A DNA stretch of 53,451 bases, taken from assembly GCA_026389585.1 (NCBI GenBank), contig JAPLHP010000099.1:1-53451 (forward strand), read 5' to 3'. Position numbers and translations under genes: made by a program. This DNA comes from Chloroflexota bacterium (GTDB lineage Bacteria; Chloroflexota; Dehalococcoidia; UBA2247; RBG-13-53-26). The notes under the pieces were generated by a model, which saw nothing but the letters and a program-made list of their open reading frames with translations, did not search any database and was not told the origin of the DNA. This document shows, piece after piece, positions 1 to 9,484 of this stretch; position 1 is the first letter of the stretch, and the number at the start of each line of letters is the position of its first letter.

Positions 1-86
1 CCGGCCCCCATCCACCTCTCTCCCATCTTGTTCAAGACCATTAGCCTCTTCTGTTCCTTCCTGTTCAATGTCACCGTCTCCTTCAT
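1..86 (-). CDS. Transposase N-terminus (partial, runs off left edge)
   Basis: Read on the minus strand, an ATG at 86 opens 28 codons that reach the window edge without a stop. The peptide contains LNRKEQKRLMVLNK, which resembles the start of ISNCY-type, integrase-core transposases, where it precedes a helix-turn-helix. Only this N-terminal stretch is visible, so neither the DNA-binding helix nor the DDE residues can be checked. The ATG was chosen because the reading frame gives the family-like start MKETVTLN. A GTG four codons later is an alternative. The family call is recognition from memory of similar proteins, not a search result. Confidence 0.55.
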   Translation of the reverse strand, partial: MKETVTLNRKEQKRLMVLNKMGERWMGA

Positions 87-122
87 AGGGTGACATTTTC
101 CCTGAACGCTTAACCCCTGTCA
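1..122 (-). mobile_element. End of an insertion sequence (boundary uncertain)
   Basis: The segment holds the transposase start and, around it, repeated TGTCA/TGACA words: TGTCACC at 69-75, the inverted copy GGTGACA at 89-95, and TGTCA at 118-122. Such repeated short words near the transposase start fit the terminal region of an IS. The other end lies outside the window and no target duplication can be tested, so the right boundary given here is a guess based on the last repeat. Confidence 0.35.
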
Positions 123-159
123 TAATCGTAGAACATCCACACTTTTACGATGCAAATCT

Positions 160-187
160 TTGCAATATGAACCTGCTATGGTATGAT
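160..187 (+). promoter_or_regulatory. Candidate sigma70 promoter for mogA/moaB
   Basis: TTGCAA (160-165), a 16-bp spacer and TATGAT (182-187) with an upstream TG (extended -10). Transcription would start near 194, very close to the ATG at 203. This argues against the longer reading frame starting at 167. The short leader leaves little room for the GAGG ribosome site, so the call is tentative. Confidence 0.35.
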
Positions 188-202
188 TACGATGAGGATT
201 TT

Positions 203-691
203 ATGTTTACTGCAGGCGTGCTTACTGTGAGTGACAAGGGATCGAGGGGAGAGCGTGTAGATGAGAGCGGCAAAGTGATTCAGGAATGCCTGGCCTCCCT
301 TGGGGTAGGGCAGACGAAGTATAGCATTGTGCCTGACGAAAGGGAGGCTATTTCGGATAAGCTCAGGGAGTGGGCTGATGAGGGCCTGGATCTTATTCTC
401 ACCACCGGGGGGACCGGATTAGCGCCCAGGGATGTGACTCCGGAAGCTACGCTTGACATACTGGACAGGGTTGCCCCTGGTTTTACCGAGGCAATGCGGG
501 CACAGGGCCTCAAGTTAACCCCTCGGGCCATGCTGAGCCGGGCTGTAGCTGGTATTCGCAAGAAAACCCTGATTATCAATTTGCCCGGCAGTCCTAAAGC
601 GGTAAAGGAATGTCTTGAAGCAATATTGCCTGCCCTCCCTCATGCCGTAGAGACCGTTAGGGGGCAAGCGGCCGAGTGTGCCCAGAGGTAG
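203..691 (+). CDS. mogA: MogA/MoaB family molybdopterin adenylyltransferase
   Basis: Members of this family adenylylate molybdopterin during molybdenum cofactor synthesis in the cytoplasm. The 162-residue protein has the MoCF-binding core: [14 protein letters not shown] at residues 10-23, the TTGGTG..RDVTPEA signature at about 67-82, and NLPGSPKA at 126-133. Length fits MogA/MoaB proteins (about 160-190). The start at 203 is preferred over the in-frame ATG at 167 because GAGG lies just upstream and family homology begins with this Met. It overlaps the trmD reading frame only in the upstream extension of that gene. MogA and MoaB cannot be told apart with certainty here, and no other moa/moe genes are nearby. 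Confidence 0.85.
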   Translation: MFTAGVLTVSDKGSRGERVDESGKVIQECLASLGVGQTKYSIVPDEREAISDKLREWADEGLDLILTTGGTGLAPRDVTPEATLDILDRVAPGFTEAMRAQGLKLTPRAMLSRAVAGIRKKTLIINLPGSPKAVKECLEAILPALPHAVETVRGQAAECAQR

Positions 692-705
692 GCGGACGGG
701 ACAGC

Positions 706-1452
706 ATGCGCATTGAAATAGTCAGCCTGTTTCCAAAGATGTTTGATGGCCCTTTTGGCGAGAGCATTGTGAAGAGGGCGGTTGATCATGGCTTGGTGAG
801 CATAGCTATTCACAATTTCCGGGATTATGCGCACGATAGACATCACACAGTAGATGATTGTCCCTATGGTGGTGGTGGAGGAATGGTACTGAAGCCCGAA
901 CCTCTTTTTGAGGCCGTGGAGTCGATTAAGGGAATGATAAATGATAGCTCTGTTCCGGTAATCCTGCTTACACCACAGGGGCGGCTCTTCTGCCATCAGA
1001 TTGCGCAGGAGTTGTCAAAGCAAAGAAACCTGATTCTCATTTGCGGTCATTACGAGGGGGTAGATGAGAGGGTGAGGCAGTATCTGGTTACGGATGAGAT
1101 CAGTATTGGGGAATATGTGATCACTGGTGGGGAACTGGCGGCTATGGTGGTGGTAGATGCTGTAGTCAGGTTGCTGCCTGGCGCACTGGGGTCGGAACAA
1201 GCGGCAGGGGATGATTCTTATGCCAGGGGTTTTCTGGAATATCCGCAGTATACCCGGCCGCGTGTATATAGGGGATGGGAAATACCGCCGGTGTTGCTTT
1301 CAGGAGATCATCAGGAGATTGCCAGATGGCGATGCGAGCAGGCTATCGAACGCACATTGCTGCGTCGTCCTGACCTCTTCAGAAAGGCTGTTTTGTCTGA
1401 AGAGGAGAAGAAGCTGGCAGACAGAATAAAGGCGAGAAGGGGGTTCAATTGA
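706..1452 (+). CDS. trmD: tRNA (guanine37-N1)-methyltransferase TrmD
   Basis: TrmD methylates N1 of G37 in tRNAs with S-adenosylmethionine, which prevents +1 frameshifting. The 248-residue protein has the SPOUT trefoil-knot motifs: [15 protein letters not shown] (about 54-68), LLTPQG (87-92), [10 protein letters not shown] (114-123) and [13 protein letters not shown] (133-145). It is followed by the C-terminal helical domain containing RRPDLF. The ATG at 706 is chosen over 676 because the family starts with [10 protein letters not shown]. Its stop codon overlaps the TTG start of rplS by four bases (TTGA), so the two are probably translationally coupled. The common partners rpsP and rimM are not present next to it. 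Confidence 0.95.
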   Translation: MRIEIVSLFPKMFDGPFGESIVKRAVDHGLVSIAIHNFRDYAHDRHHTVDDCPYGGGGGMVLKPEPLFEAVESIKGMINDSSVPVILLTPQGRLFCHQIAQELSKQRNLILICGHYEGVDERVRQYLVTDEISIGEYVITGGELAAMVVVDAVVRLLPGALGSEQAAGDDSYARGFLEYPQYTRPRVYRGWEIPPVLLSGDHQEIARWRCEQAIERTLLRRPDLFRKAVLSEEEKKLADRIKARRGFN

Positions 1453-1889
1453 CCAAGAATATTAGCTGGCTAGTCGAGACTAAACCCAATCCGAATATTC
1501 CTCCGATTCACCCTGGTGACAGAGTGAAGGTGAGTGTGAAGGCCAAAGAGGGCGAGAAAGAGCGCACTCAGGTCTTCCAGGGGGTGGTCATTCGGGTGCG
1601 GAAGGGTGCCAATAGTGCCAACTTCACAGTGAGGCACATGGCTCAAGGTATAGGGGTGGAGCGAACCTTTTTCCTGAATTCACCCTATGTGGAGAAGGTA
1701 GAAGTGATACAGGAGGGGGACGTGCGTCGGGCGAGGCTCTATTACCTGCGTGGTCTTAGCAGCAAGGCCACTCGCGCCAAGTTGAAGTCCAAGGCCAAAG
1801 TAGCGCCGGAGCTGCAAGTGGAGCCGCAAGAGGAACAAGAGCTTATTGTGGAACAACAGCTGGAAGGGCAGCCAGAACCGAAGGAATAA
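1449..1889 (+). CDS. rplS: 50S ribosomal protein L19
   Basis: L19 sits at the 30S-50S interface of the ribosome. The first 115 or so residues match L19, including [16 protein letters not shown], the [10 protein letters not shown] strand and the [14 protein letters not shown] stretch. The start is a TTG that shares bases with the trmD stop, preceded by a G-rich ribosome site (GAGAAGGGGG). The protein is 146 residues, about 30 longer than usual. The extra tail is acidic and rich in Glu and Gln, and I see no domain in it. The trmD-rplS pairing is the classic order. Confidence 0.95.
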   Translation: MTKNISWLVETKPNPNIPPIHPGDRVKVSVKAKEGEKERTQVFQGVVIRVRKGANSANFTVRHMAQGIGVERTFFLNSPYVEKVEVIQEGDVRRARLYYLRGLSSKATRAKLKSKAKVAPELQVEPQEEQELIVEQQLEGQPEPKE

Positions 1890-1910
1890 TACAAGAATGG
1901 GAAGGGAGAC

Positions 1911-4343
1911 ATGGGCTATGCCGAAGTTGCCGTTAACTCGCCGATAGCTCAGCGTCGAACCTTCAGTTACAGCATCCCGCCCTCTGTCAATCTCGCTGTC
2001 GGACAAGCGCTTTGGGTCCCCTTCGGTTCCAGGGTGCTTCAAGGTATCGTCTTACAACTGACCAACTACCCTGGAGTTGAGGAAACGAGAGAGGTAGTTG
2101 GTGTTATAGATCCCCACCCCCTCCTCTCACCCGTTCAGATTGAACTGGCTCGCTGGATAAGCGAGTATTATCTAGCCCCTCTTTTCGATGCTGTTGCCTT
2201 GATGCTTCCACCGGGGTTTGAGCGGAGGCTGGTCACCTACTTCCATTTATCTCCCGAGTATTCTTCGGTGGCTTCTGCTTCACTTACCCCTGAAGAAAGT
2301 CAACTGCTGAACCTCCTGGAGGGAGGGGGAAGGATAGCTCTGGGAGTGTTGGAGAGGGCTCTGGGTAAGAAGAAGGCCAAGTTGGCCCTGGGGCAGCTCC
2401 TCAGCAAGGGATTGGTGACCAGGAGCCAGGAGATGGAAGGGGTGAGGGTAAAGCCCAGGGTTCTACCTTATTTACACCTGGGAGTTGATGTTGAGGCAGC
2501 AAGACAGGAGGCGAGGCGCCTGGTTGCCAGAGCTCCGAAGCAAGCGGCACTGCTCGAGTTCCTCGCAAGCAGACGGAATTCCGTTTCTCTCGAAGAAGTC
2601 AGGAAAGCGGCTCATTTTACCCCTGCCGTAGCCAGGGCATTGCAGGGCAAAGGGTTGATTTCCATAGAGCGTGTCCAGGTGTGGCGTGATCCCCTTTTGG
2701 ATCGCAGCTTCTCTCCCAGTGCTCCCCCACCCCTTACTGCGGCACAGGAAGCAGCTTTAGATCAGATTCGTATCAGCTTGAAGCAGCCAGTGGTGGGCAG
2801 CCCGGCGGTGTTTCTTCTTCATGGGGTCACCGGCAGCGGCAAAACAGAGGTCTATATGCAAGCTCTGGCAGAAGCCGTGACTCTGGGCAAGCGCGCTATT
2901 GTCCTGGTGCCGGAGATATCGCTTACGCCGCAGACGATCGAGCGTTTTGCCTCTCGCTTCCCCCATCGAGTGGCTGTTCTCCATAGCAAACTGTCTCTGG
3001 GGGAGCAATTTGATGAGTGGCAAAGGATAAGGGAAGGAGCTTTCGATGTAGTCATCGGTCCTCGCGGGGCGATCTTTGCCCCTCAGCCGGATCTGGGGCT
3101 CATTATTATCGATGAGGAACATGAGTGGAATTACAAGCAGCAGGAGCAATCGCCCCGCTACCATGCCCGGGAAGTGGCTCTCAAGCTGGCGGAACTCAGT
3201 GGCGCGGTGACCATCCTTGGCAGTGCTACGCCCGATGTCGAAACTTACTATCGCGCTCAGACAGGCAGATACAGATTGCTGCGACTCCCTCAGCGGATCA
3301 CCTTGAGGGGGGAGTCACCCCTCCCTGAGGTGAAGCTGGTGGATATGCGTGAGGAGCTTAAGGCAGGAAACCGGAGCATCTTCAGTCGATTGTTGAGTAG
3401 GGCCGTAGCCGAGACTTTGTCTGCCCAAGAGCAGGTTATCCTCTTCCTCAATCGGCGGGGCACTGCCACTTTTGTCCAGTGCCGGAATTGTGGTTTTGTA
3501 CTGAGGTGCCATCGCTGCGACTTAGCGCTGACGTATCATGCTGAGGAGGAGACACTGGTCTGTCACCAGTGCAACTACAGAAAGCCGGTTCCCACGGTCT
3601 GCCCCGAGTGCTCAAGCAGGCGGATCAGATTCCTGGGTATAGGAACCCAGAGGGTGGCAGAGGAGATAGCCCAAGCCTTCCCTGAAGCGAGGTTACTACG
3701 CTGGGACCGTGACGCCACCGGAGGGAAAGACGCACACGAGAGGATCCTGAACAAGTTCCTCTCTCATCAGGCGGACATCCTTATCGGGACGCAGATGATT
3801 GCCAAGGGGCTGGACCTGCCCCTGGTAACCCTGGTGGGGGTAATCTCGGCTGACACGGCGCTTCATTTTCCTGATATTCGCTCCTGTGAGCGCACCTTCC
3901 AACTCCTGAGCCAGGTGGCGGGGAGGGCCGGACGCGGTTCCAGTCCGGGGCGGGCTGTGGTGCAGACATATACTCCGGAGCACTATGCCATTACCAGTGG
4001 CGCAAGGCAAGATTATGCCTCCTTCTACCGTCAGGAGATCGGCTATCGGCGGCAGTATAAGAATCCTCCTTTCAGCCGGTTGGTTTCTCTTGTTCATACG
4101 CATACTAATGCTGAGATGTGCCGTCACGGGGCGGAGAGAATGCATCAGCGACTAATGGCAAAGAGGAACTCTGAGGGTATAGATGTAAACCTGATCGGTC
4201 CTTCCCCAATGTTCTTCGGGAGGATACGAGGGCGATACCGGTGGCAGATCATATTGCGGGGCGCTGATCCCACCCGTCTCCTGGCCGGCCTGCCTTTGCC
4301 GCGAGGCTGGGTAGTGGACGTCGATCCGATTGGCCTGTTATGA
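1911..4343 (+). CDS. priA: Primosomal protein N' (PriA helicase)
   Basis: PriA recognises stalled replication forks and reloads the replisome. The 810-residue protein has the N-terminal DNA-binding domain, a DEAD-like helicase domain with Walker A GVTGSGKT at about 305-312 and DEEH at about 401-404, and a zinc-binding insertion with four CxxC pairs at about 524-565 (CRNC, CHRC, CHQC, CPEC). The helicase C-terminal domain with the IGTQMIAKGLD motif follows. Length is near the upper end of the family. The start has a GGGAG ribosome site seven bases upstream. It follows rplS by 21 bases, so it may be in the same transcript. Confidence 0.95.
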   Translation: MGYAEVAVNSPIAQRRTFSYSIPPSVNLAVGQALWVPFGSRVLQGIVLQLTNYPGVEETREVVGVIDPHPLLSPVQIELARWISEYYLAPLFDAVALMLPPGFERRLVTYFHLSPEYSSVASASLTPEESQLLNLLEGGGRIALGVLERALGKKKAKLALGQLLSKGLVTRSQEMEGVRVKPRVLPYLHLGVDVEAARQEARRLVARAPKQAALLEFLASRRNSVSLEEVRKAAHFTPAVARALQGKGLISIERVQVWRDPLLDRSFSPSAPPPLTAAQEAALDQIRISLKQPVVGSPAVFLLHGVTGSGKTEVYMQALAEAVTLGKRAIVLVPEISLTPQTIERFASRFPHRVAVLHSKLSLGEQFDEWQRIREGAFDVVIGPRGAIFAPQPDLGLIIIDEEHEWNYKQQEQSPRYHAREVALKLAELSGAVTILGSATPDVETYYRAQTGRYRLLRLPQRITLRGESPLPEVKLVDMREELKAGNRSIFSRLLSRAVAETLSAQEQVILFLNRRGTATFVQCRNCGFVLRCHRCDLALTYHAEEETLVCHQCNYRKPVPTVCPECSSRRIRFLGIGTQRVAEEIAQAFPEARLLRWDRDATGGKDAHERILNKFLSHQADILIGTQMIAKGLDLPLVTLVGVISADTALHFPDIRSCERTFQLLSQVAGRAGRGSSPGRAVVQTYTPEHYAITSGARQDYASFYRQEIGYRRQYKNPPFSRLVSLVHTHTNAEMCRHGAERMHQRLMAKRNSEGIDVNLIGPSPMFFGRIRGRYRWQIILRGADPTRLLAGLPLPRGWVVDVDPIGLL

Positions 4344-4394
4344 TGACCTCTTGTGTCCTGTGCGAAGGCAAGTGATTGACAAAGGAGGGCGACG

Positions 4395-4748
4395 ATGTTT
4401 TGCAGGAACTGCGGGAAAGAGATAACAGATAATACGGCATTCTGCCCCAATTGCGGTACAAGGCTGGCGGCAGAGTCGATGGAAGGCATATCACCGAAAT
4501 CGAGGTTGGCTGCTACTCTGTTTGCCTGGTTCCTGGGGCAATTCGGGGCACATCGGTTCTATACGGGCAAGATTGGCACGGCAGTCGTAATGCTTGTTAT
4601 GGGTATCGTGGGGTGGGCCACCATATGGATCTTTGGCCTGGGATTGATTCTTCTTATACCTGTGTGGATCTGGGCGCTGGTCGACTTCATCTATGCGGTA
4701 TCAGGATATGCCAAGGATGCTGAAGGTAGGATCATTAAGCACTGGTAG
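4395..4748 (+). CDS. Zinc-ribbon / TM2 domain membrane protein
   Basis: The 117-residue protein begins with a zinc ribbon (Cys3, Cys6, Cys17, Cys20) and, after a short linker, has a TM2 domain. That is two membrane helices around the conserved GQFGAHRFYTGK turn, ending in a WALVDFIYAVSG segment. Such proteins are common in bacteria and their function is unknown. The ribosome site AAAGGAGG is nearly perfect and fixes the start. It stands alone between priA and the def promoter. Confidence 0.85.
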   Translation: MFCRNCGKEITDNTAFCPNCGTRLAAESMEGISPKSRLAATLFAWFLGQFGAHRFYTGKIGTAVVMLVMGIVGWATIWIFGLGLILLIPVWIWALVDFIYAVSGYAKDAEGRIIKHW

Positions 4749-4807
4749 GATCAGCCAGGTCTTGCCAGAAGCCATCTCTCGGATGTCATTCTAGCCAGTC
4801 CGTAGAT

Positions 4808-4836
4808 TTGCGGGTTCGATCGCACAAACCTATAAT
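4808..4836 (+). promoter_or_regulatory. Sigma70 promoter for the def-cca operon
   Basis: TTGCGG (4808-4813), a 17-bp spacer and a perfect TATAAT (4831-4836). Transcription should start near 4843, about 30 bases before the def ATG at 4875. The spacer contains a short dyad (TGCG ... CGCA) that might be an operator, but it is small. Confidence 0.6.
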
Positions 4837-4874
4837 TCTTCTTGTGAGACTATACATTTCCAGGAGGCTTCAGG

Positions 4875-5363
4875 ATGGCGGTTTTGCCACTCCGTTTTGC
4901 TCCTGACCCAGTGTTGCGACGGAAAGCCAAGCGAGTAAGCAACCTCGATGGGTCGGTACAGAAACTGATTGACGATATGCTGGAGACTATGCCGGCCGCC
5001 TGTGGTGTGGGATTGGCTGCTCCACAGGTTGGCATTTCTCTGCGAATAGCTGTGATCGGACTCCCTGATGAGGAGCCCATCGTGCTGGTTAATCCGGAGA
5101 TCGTCAGGAGGTCAGGGGAGCGCGTTTTAGAGGAAGGCTGCCTCAGCGTACCGGGATACAGAGGGGAGATTAAACGCTCGGTTTCAGTGATAGTCAAGGC
5201 ACGCGATCGCAGTGGGAAAGAGACTCGCATAAAGGGTACAGAGCTCATGGCCCAGGTTCTGGAACATGAATTGGACCACCTCAATGGGGTGCTGTATATA
5301 GACCACCTGAAGAGTACGGATGAGCTGTATAAAATTGAGCCTGAAGAAGAGCAAGGCTTATGA
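4875..5363 (+). CDS. def: Peptide deformylase
   Basis: Removes the formyl group from the initiator Met of nascent proteins; a metalloenzyme. All three family motifs are present: GVGLAAPQVG (44-53), EGCLS (87-91, metal ligand Cys89) and HELDH (131-135, metal ligands His131 and His135, catalytic Glu132). Length of 162 residues is normal. The ribosome site CAGGAGG lies about ten bases before the ATG. The end overlaps the next gene by four bases (ATGA), indicating one operon. Confidence 0.95.
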   Translation: MAVLPLRFAPDPVLRRKAKRVSNLDGSVQKLIDDMLETMPAACGVGLAAPQVGISLRIAVIGLPDEEPIVLVNPEIVRRSGERVLEEGCLSVPGYRGEIKRSVSVIVKARDRSGKETRIKGTELMAQVLEHELDHLNGVLYIDHLKSTDELYKIEPEEEQGL

Positions 5364-6859
5364 CCAGGGTTTCTTTGGGGAGGGATGTCCCTTCGATACT
5401 GGCGGGGGCAGCGGATCTTCTTGTTCGAGAGGGCATCGATTCTTATCTCGTTGGCGGATACATTCGTGACACGTTGCTCGGTCGGGCTACCAGTGACATT
5501 GATATAGCCGTGGCAGGGGCGGCTCCACAAGTGGCACAGAAGCTGGCGGAGGCGCTTCATGGCAGGTATGTGCTTTTAGATGAGGCCAACGGGATAGCCA
5601 GGGTAGTAGTGACTGTCGGTGACGCAGCCGGAGAGGCTCAGTGGCATCTTGACATCTCAACTATTCGAGGAAGCATTGAGGCAGACCTTTCCCGCCGCGA
5701 CTTCACCATCGATGCTATGGCGATTGATTTGAGGGAAGCGGGAGAGGGCAGCTCTGCTTCCTTGATTGACCCCTTCCAGGGGAAGCGAGACCTGGAGAAG
5801 AGGTTAATCAGAGCAGTGGGTGATACTGCCTTTGAAAATGACCCGGCCCGCCTGATAAGGGCGGTGAGGCTGGCAGCGGGATATGGTTTTACGATAGAGG
5901 GGGAGACCGAAGTCCTGCTCAGCAAACAGAGCCAGCTTATCCGCCAGGTGGCTGGTGAGAGGGTGAGAGAGGAACTCTGCCGAATACTCGCCAGCCGGAA
6001 TGCGGCCCGTTTTCTATTCTATCTGGACCGCCTGGGATTGCTGACTGCCATTGTCCCTGAGCTGGCCGCGACGAAGGGGGTAGAGCAGCCCAGAGAACAT
6101 TATTGGGACGTATTTCACCACTCGATAGAGACGGTAGCTGCTCTGGAACGGCTGCTAAACAGGGAGAAAGAAATTGAACTTCTTGCCCTTGCCCCGCACC
6201 TGGTGCCCCATATTGAGGGTTTTGAGGAAGAGATCGGCATTGGTGTGACCAGGGCTGTTCTGATGAAGCTGGCTGCCCTTCTCCACGATATTGCCAAGCC
6301 ACAAACCAAGACTATGGAGGCGGATGGCAGGGCCCGCTTCCTGGGGCACACCAAGGAGGGGGGGGCGATAGCTGGCGGTATCCTCCAGCGGCTCAGATTC
6401 AGCAACAGAGAAACAGGAATGGTGCAGAAGATGATAGAGGCCCATCTGCGGCTGTGGCAGATGGGGGGTGACCATGGAATGCCTACCCGCCGGGCTATCT
6501 ACCGCTATTTCCGTGATACTGGTGACGTAAGCATTGATATCATGTTCCTCACTCTGGCTGATTTCCTGGCCACTCAGGGACCGAATCTTGACCTGACGGA
6601 ATGGAGACGGCATTGCGGCCTGATGGAGTATGTATTGTCGCAGCGTGAGGAAGATGAAGCTTTGGTGAGGCCTCCGAAGCTGCTCGATGGGGATGACCTG
6701 ATGAAAATCCTTGGCCTGAAGCCTGGCCCGAAGGTGGGTGAACTTCTGGAAGCTGTACGTGAAGCCCAGGGGGCAGGCGAGATTGCGACCAGGGAAGAAG
6801 CACTGGCCTTTGCGCTGGGGCGGTTGGCTGAAGACAAACCCACTGGAAAAGTGGTATGA
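5360..6859 (+). CDS. cca: CCA tRNA nucleotidyltransferase / poly(A) polymerase family with HD domain
   Basis: Class II nucleotidyltransferases of this type add or repair the 3' CCA end of tRNA. Residues 31-50 carry the GG...DID active-site motif (VGGYIRDTLLGRATSDIDIA). RRDFTIDAMA follows near 112-121, and RAVRLAAGYGF is the conserved segment after it. A C-terminal HD domain (LLHDIAKP, near 306-313) probably gives phosphohydrolase activity. At 499 residues it is of the long, HD-containing kind. It is translationally coupled to def. I cannot decide between CCA-adding, A-adding or poly(A) activity from sequence alone. Confidence 0.88.
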   Translation: MTRVSLGRDVPSILAGAADLLVREGIDSYLVGGYIRDTLLGRATSDIDIAVAGAAPQVAQKLAEALHGRYVLLDEANGIARVVVTVGDAAGEAQWHLDISTIRGSIEADLSRRDFTIDAMAIDLREAGEGSSASLIDPFQGKRDLEKRLIRAVGDTAFENDPARLIRAVRLAAGYGFTIEGETEVLLSKQSQLIRQVAGERVREELCRILASRNAARFLFYLDRLGLLTAIVPELAATKGVEQPREHYWDVFHHSIETVAALERLLNREKEIELLALAPHLVPHIEGFEEEIGIGVTRAVLMKLAALLHDIAKPQTKTMEADGRARFLGHTKEGGAIAGGILQRLRFSNRETGMVQKMIEAHLRLWQMGGDHGMPTRRAIYRYFRDTGDVSIDIMFLTLADFLATQGPNLDLTEWRRHCGLMEYVLSQREEDEALVRPPKLLDGDDLMKILGLKPGPKVGELLEAVREAQGAGEIATREEALAFALGRLAEDKPTGKVV

Positions 6860-6921
6860 TAAACGTAATTTGTGCCGTTTCCAGGAAGAGTATCCGAAAT
6901 TAGGAACATGCAGATAACCTC

Positions 6922-8517
6922 ATGATGCAGCGCCGACCATTGAAGAAAAGGCCGAGGATAGGCAGAATCCGTTGGTTGCTGCTGTTGATCATTGTCTTAT
7001 TGGGCGCGTCCATCTGGATAATGACACCCAGTGGGAGCAGCGTTCTGCACAACAGAAGTAAGGAAGACCTGGGGTTGCGCCTGGGGCTGGATCTCAGGGG
7101 TGGAAGCGAGCTCATCTATCAGGTTAGGTTCTCGGATAATGCTTCAGTCGCCGACAAGGCGCAGGTCATGGAGGCGGTTGTCACGACTATTGAGAAGCGG
7201 GTCAATAAATATGGGGTTGTTGAGCCCATCATCCAGAAGCAGGGAGAGGACCGCATCCTGATACAGTTGCCGGGCATCGCCGATGTTAATGAGGCCAAAA
7301 GTCTCATAGAGCAGACGGCCTTCCTCGAATTCAGGGAGGTGGAAGTTAATGGCAGTAGTGCAGCCACTCTCCAGAATTATCTTGATGATCCGAGCCGTAC
7401 TACATTCTTCCACAGCTCAGTGCCGGGCAGCCGTATCTTCTATATCTATAGTGGCAGCCCGGTCCCGGTAGTAATCCTGAACTTGAAGGATGGAGTTTTC
7501 ACGTATACGGACAAGGATGGGAATACGGTTGATCCAGGAACACTGGGGTCGGATGTGAGCGGAGCCTACTCCTGGATGCCGGCCGTTGGGACAGGAGTAA
7601 AGCCACTCACGGGGTCCTATCTGACGAAGGCCACCGCGCAGGTCAATAGTCAAACTAGTGAAATCAGCGTTGGTATTCAATGGAATGGAGAGGGAGCGGA
7701 TATTTTCAATCAGATCGCCGCGCAGCTTTATCCCTTCTATAGCTCGACTGGGTCAGACCCGCGTAATCTGCTGGGCATTGTCATCGATGGCGAGATGATC
7801 TCCAGTCCCCGGATCATGCAGGCATCCTATGAGAGTGGCAGCGCAGAGATCACCGGAAGCTTCACCTGGAAGGAGGCGCAGGTGCTTGCTGTTGAATTGA
7901 CTTCAGGTCAGTTGGTAGCTCCCATAGAACAACCACTCTACGAGGAAAATATATCAGCCACTCTGGGAGCAGATTTTGTTCATAAGTCGCTGATTGCTGG
8001 GGTAATTGGGTTACTGGTGGTGATATTGTTTATGGTGCTCTATTATCGAGCGCTCGGGGTTTTAGCTGGCGTTGCCCTGCTCATTTACACCGCTCTAGTT
8101 CTTGCCATCTTCAAGCTAATACCGGTAACTCTGACCTTGGCTGGGATAGGTGGCTTTGTTGTGTCGCTTGGTATGGCAGTAGATGCTAACGTGCTTATCT
8201 TTGAGCGGATGAAGGAGGAGTTGCGTGCCGGGAGCACTATAGGAGCGGCTGCTGAAGCTGGATTCAACCGTGCCTGGTCGGCTATCCGAGACAGCAATAT
8301 TACCACCTTCATTGCTTGCGCGGTCTTATACTGGCTAGGTAGCCGCATTGCGGAAAGCTCCCAGGTGAAGGGATTCGGTTTAACTTTATTCATTGGTGTA
8401 GCGGTGAGCATGTTCACTGCCATAACCGTTACCCATAGCTTGATTCGTTTTCTCATTACTACCAGGCTGGGCGGAAGGCTTTTTAGCCCGTGGATGGCAC
8501 AGAAAACCGATAGTTAA
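6922..8517 (+). CDS. secD: Protein translocase subunit SecD
   Basis: SecD, with SecF, uses the proton gradient to pull proteins out of the SecYEG channel. The 531-residue protein has a positively charged N-terminus, one membrane helix (about 20-36), the D1 motif LGLDLRGGSELIYQV, a large periplasmic-side domain with DGEMISSPRI, and a C-terminal group of membrane helices including GMAVDANVLIFERMKEE (about 417-433). Two ATGs stand in tandem at the start and the ribosome site is weak. It ends 17 bases before secF. Closely related to the N-terminal half of SecDF fusions. Confidence 0.95.
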   Translation: MMQRRPLKKRPRIGRIRWLLLLIIVLLGASIWIMTPSGSSVLHNRSKEDLGLRLGLDLRGGSELIYQVRFSDNASVADKAQVMEAVVTTIEKRVNKYGVVEPIIQKQGEDRILIQLPGIADVNEAKSLIEQTAFLEFREVEVNGSSAATLQNYLDDPSRTTFFHSSVPGSRIFYIYSGSPVPVVILNLKDGVFTYTDKDGNTVDPGTLGSDVSGAYSWMPAVGTGVKPLTGSYLTKATAQVNSQTSEISVGIQWNGEGADIFNQIAAQLYPFYSSTGSDPRNLLGIVIDGEMISSPRIMQASYESGSAEITGSFTWKEAQVLAVELTSGQLVAPIEQPLYEENISATLGADFVHKSLIAGVIGLLVVILFMVLYYRALGVLAGVALLIYTALVLAIFKLIPVTLTLAGIGGFVVSLGMAVDANVLIFERMKEELRAGSTIGAAAEAGFNRAWSAIRDSNITTFIACAVLYWLGSRIAESSQVKGFGLTLFIGVAVSMFTAITVTHSLIRFLITTRLGGRLFSPWMAQKTDS

Positions 8518-8534
8518 GGTTTAGAGGGGGAGAG

Positions 8535-9467
8535 TTGTTCGATTTTGTTGGCAAGAAACGTTGGTTCTTCCTGGTATCGGCAGTAATCATCCTTGCCGGG
8601 CTTGTCTCTGTTTTCCTGCCGCATGGGTTGAAGCTGGGTGCTGACTTCGAGGAGAGTACCTCTTTTGTCCTTCGCTTTAGTCCATCTATAACCGAGGCTA
8701 GCCTAACGCAGGCTTTAGCGGAGGCTGGATATGCTGGCGGTCAAACTACCATTCAGGAGGCGACAGGAGCAGATTATGTCGATTTCACGATTCGCACTCG
8801 TCTGCTGAATGAGAAGGAGCAAAATAACTTAACGAATTCCTTAAAGCAGCTCGGCTCCTTTGAAACAAAAAGCTCTGGCCGCACTAGCGCTATAGTGGCG
8901 GCAGAAACTGTGCGCAATGCAGTTATTGCCGTAGCTGTGGCCAGCCTTGGTATTGCACTTTACATGGCCTGGGCATTCCGAAAGATGCCCAAGCCATTCC
9001 GCTATGGTACCTGTGCCATCATATCCCTGGTTCATGATCTCCTGGTGGTGTTAGCAGTTTTCTCTCTTTTCGGGAGAGTGTTTAACCTGGAGATCAACGC
9101 TATGTTTATCACTGCCTGTCTGGCTATCGTGGGTTATAGTGTTAATGATACCGTCGTGGTATTCGACCGCATCAGAGAAAACGTCAAGAAGGGCATCTCG
9201 GATGAGTTTGCAGTCACCGTCAATTACAGCCTGACTGAGACGCTTACCCGTTCTCTAAATACCACGTTGACTACCCTTCTGGCTTGCCTGGCGGTGTATC
9301 TGTTTGTGGGTGGGCCGATGGCCAGCTTCATGTTAGCATTGATGGTTGGCTTTACTTCCGGCGTCTATAGCTCTTTCCTTGCCAGCCAGCTATTGGTAGT
9401 CTGGGAAAGAGGAGAATGGTTTAAATTTCTTCCCAGAATCCCCTTGCTCCGGAGGAGCAGAGCATAG
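8535..9467 (+). CDS. secF: Protein translocase subunit SecF
   Basis: Partner of SecD in the membrane. The 310-residue protein has an N-terminal helix after FDFVGKKRWFF, the GLKLGADFEE motif (the SecF counterpart of the SecD D1 motif), and five C-terminal helices with GYSVNDTVVVFDRIREN (about 199-215). The start is TTG at 8535, supported by GAGGGGGA just upstream and by the family-typical N-terminus. It directly follows secD and precedes purL by 17 bases. Confidence 0.95.
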   Translation: MFDFVGKKRWFFLVSAVIILAGLVSVFLPHGLKLGADFEESTSFVLRFSPSITEASLTQALAEAGYAGGQTTIQEATGADYVDFTIRTRLLNEKEQNNLTNSLKQLGSFETKSSGRTSAIVAAETVRNAVIAVAVASLGIALYMAWAFRKMPKPFRYGTCAIISLVHDLLVVLAVFSLFGRVFNLEINAMFITACLAIVGYSVNDTVVVFDRIRENVKKGISDEFAVTVNYSLTETLTRSLNTTLTTLLACLAVYLFVGGPMASFMLALMVGFTSGVYSSFLASQLLVVWERGEWFKFLPRIPLLRRSRA

Positions 9468-9484
9468 AAGGAAGACCATCAGGC

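Noticed and set aside
4808-4836. GGTTCGAT-like stretch resembling a tRNA T-loop
   Set aside because: No acceptor, anticodon or D arm can be drawn around it, and the same bases make a better promoter.
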